This document shows, piece after piece, positions 63,483-64,000 of a stretch of 64,000 nt of DNA (within the stretch, counting starts at the first letter, position 1; each line of letters opens with the position of its first letter). Origin of the DNA: Ornithodoros turicata. Lineage: Eukaryota > Arthropoda > Arachnida > Ixodida > Argasidae. Below the pieces are notes generated by a model. It saw nothing but the letters and a program-made list of their open reading frames with translations. It did no database searches and was not told where the DNA came from. Location: the NCBI RefSeq assembly GCF_037126465.1, contig NC_088203.1, positions 52,675,581 to 52,739,580 on the forward strand, read 5' to 3'. Position numbers and translations under genes: made by a program.

Positions 63483-64000
63483 TCAATTCGTTTGTTTCAA
63501 CATGCTACGGATTTCTTCACATTCAACACACTTCCTGTTTACTTTGATTAGGTTATCATTAGCGTAAAAGCGTTCGCCATCTGCTGCAATGCACAGGTGG
63601 GCTCTCCGAATTGTATCTTCCACGGCCCTTTTTATTTCGGATCTGGAAAGCGACGAGCAGAAAGCAGTGATTTTCCACTGCTGGTCAGCCAGCCATCGTG
63701 GTTCGCTTTTGTATACTTCGTCTTTGATGCGACCCCAGAGGTAAAAGTCCATCGGCGTTAAGTCAAGAGACCTGGTGGGCCATGACACTGGATCAAATCG
63801 GCCAGCCCACTTCTCCCGGAACATGTGACGGAGCAGCTGTACTGCACGCCGCCCGCTGTGAGGTGGAGCCCCATCGTGCTGAAACCACACGCGGGTCTGT
63901 TCAGCAAGAGGCAGGTCATCAATAAAGCTGAACACGGCATCTAAAATTTCGCTACAGTAGCGGTTGGCATTTAGGGGTCCCGTGAAAAAGATTGGCCCAA
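63483..64000 (-). CDS. mariner/Tc1-group transposase, C-terminal part, runs off the right edge
   Basis: The minus frame is open from the window edge to a stop at 63483-63485. It reads GPIFFTGPLNANRYC then ILDAVFSFIDDLPLAEQTRV, WFQHDGAPPHSGRRAV (the second catalytic Asp region of DDE transposases), EKWAGRFDPVSWPTRSLDLT, PMDFYLWGRIKDEVY (the third acidic region follows the PDLTP-x-D-F-x-LW motif), and a tail of about 80 residues ending SMLKQTN. No stop or shift is seen in more than 170 codons, so this copy may be young. The N-terminal HTH half lies outside the window. Confidence 0.8.
   Translation of the reverse strand, partial: GPIFFTGPLNANRYCSEILDAVFSFIDDLPLAEQTRVWFQHDGAPPHSGRRAVQLLRHMFREKWAGRFDPVSWPTRSLDLTPMDFYLWGRIKDEVYKSEPRWLADQQWKITAFCSSLSRSEIKRAVEDTIRRAHLCIAADGERFYANDNLIKVNRKCVECEEIRSMLKQTN

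Overview
The window looks like intergenic DNA from an animal nuclear genome, most likely a chelicerate and probably an ixodid tick. This is an inference. It rests on the element mix: Penelope-like (PLE) elements with GIY-YIG domains, a CsRn1-type Ty3/Gypsy element, BED-finger hAT elements, a tRNA-derived SINE of a form I associate with arachnids, and dense MITEs. I see no bacterial features and no conventional host gene that I can name. Nearly everything that can be identified is a transposable element (TE), usually broken. Only a few reading frames are intact: a 307-codon ORF at 34135-35058, the gag and pol frames of the young LTR element at 52.8-56.9 kb, and the transposase C-terminus running off the right edge.

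Left part (1-13 kb): a DIRS-like tyrosine-recombinase retroelement (1-2345), a piggyBac-like transposase relic (2.7-4.1 kb) and a MULE/SWIM-type transposase relic (4.7-6.1 kb). A mariner (7.05-9.0 kb) is split by a small non-autonomous LTR element (7739-8847) with a clean 4-bp target duplication. A PLE tail with a perfect 35-bp hairpin follows at 12.7 kb.

Middle (13-45 kb): 13.1-16.2 kb is a decayed transposase-like gene of a type I cannot assign to a named superfamily. The same family recurs as the 307-codon ORF at 34.1 kb and as a fragment at 43.0 kb. Also here are a hAT element with 8-bp target duplications and a nested Tigger-like MITE (20.06-23.45 kb), PLE fragments (25.0-26.6 and 31.8-32.3 kb), a hammerhead-like motif inside a large inverted repeat (28.76-29.02 kb), a SINE (30.2 kb) and a run of MITEs with recognisable ends (30.7-43.9 kb).

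Right part (45-64 kb): GATATCC/GACGTCC-rich repeats abut a 3'-truncated Gypsy element on the minus strand (47.3-50.7 kb). An I-type LINE (about 51.04-57.99 kb) is interrupted by a young CsRn1-type Gypsy element (52796-56877) whose two 153-bp LTRs are identical. Next come a CTCATGAGG-rich tandem region and a 2.5-kb CACTG...CAGTG element. That element holds C2H2-finger exons and a strict 132-bp tandem array of exon-plus-intron cassettes. A second PLE hairpin and a mariner-like transposase on the minus strand at the right edge close the window.

The genes do not form a pathway. The order of events is readable from nesting: LTR element into mariner, Tigger MITE into hAT, and CsRn1 element into LINE. 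The observations I consider most worth following are the unclassified transposase-like family, the 132-bp exon-cassette array, and the PLE hairpin and hammerhead structures.
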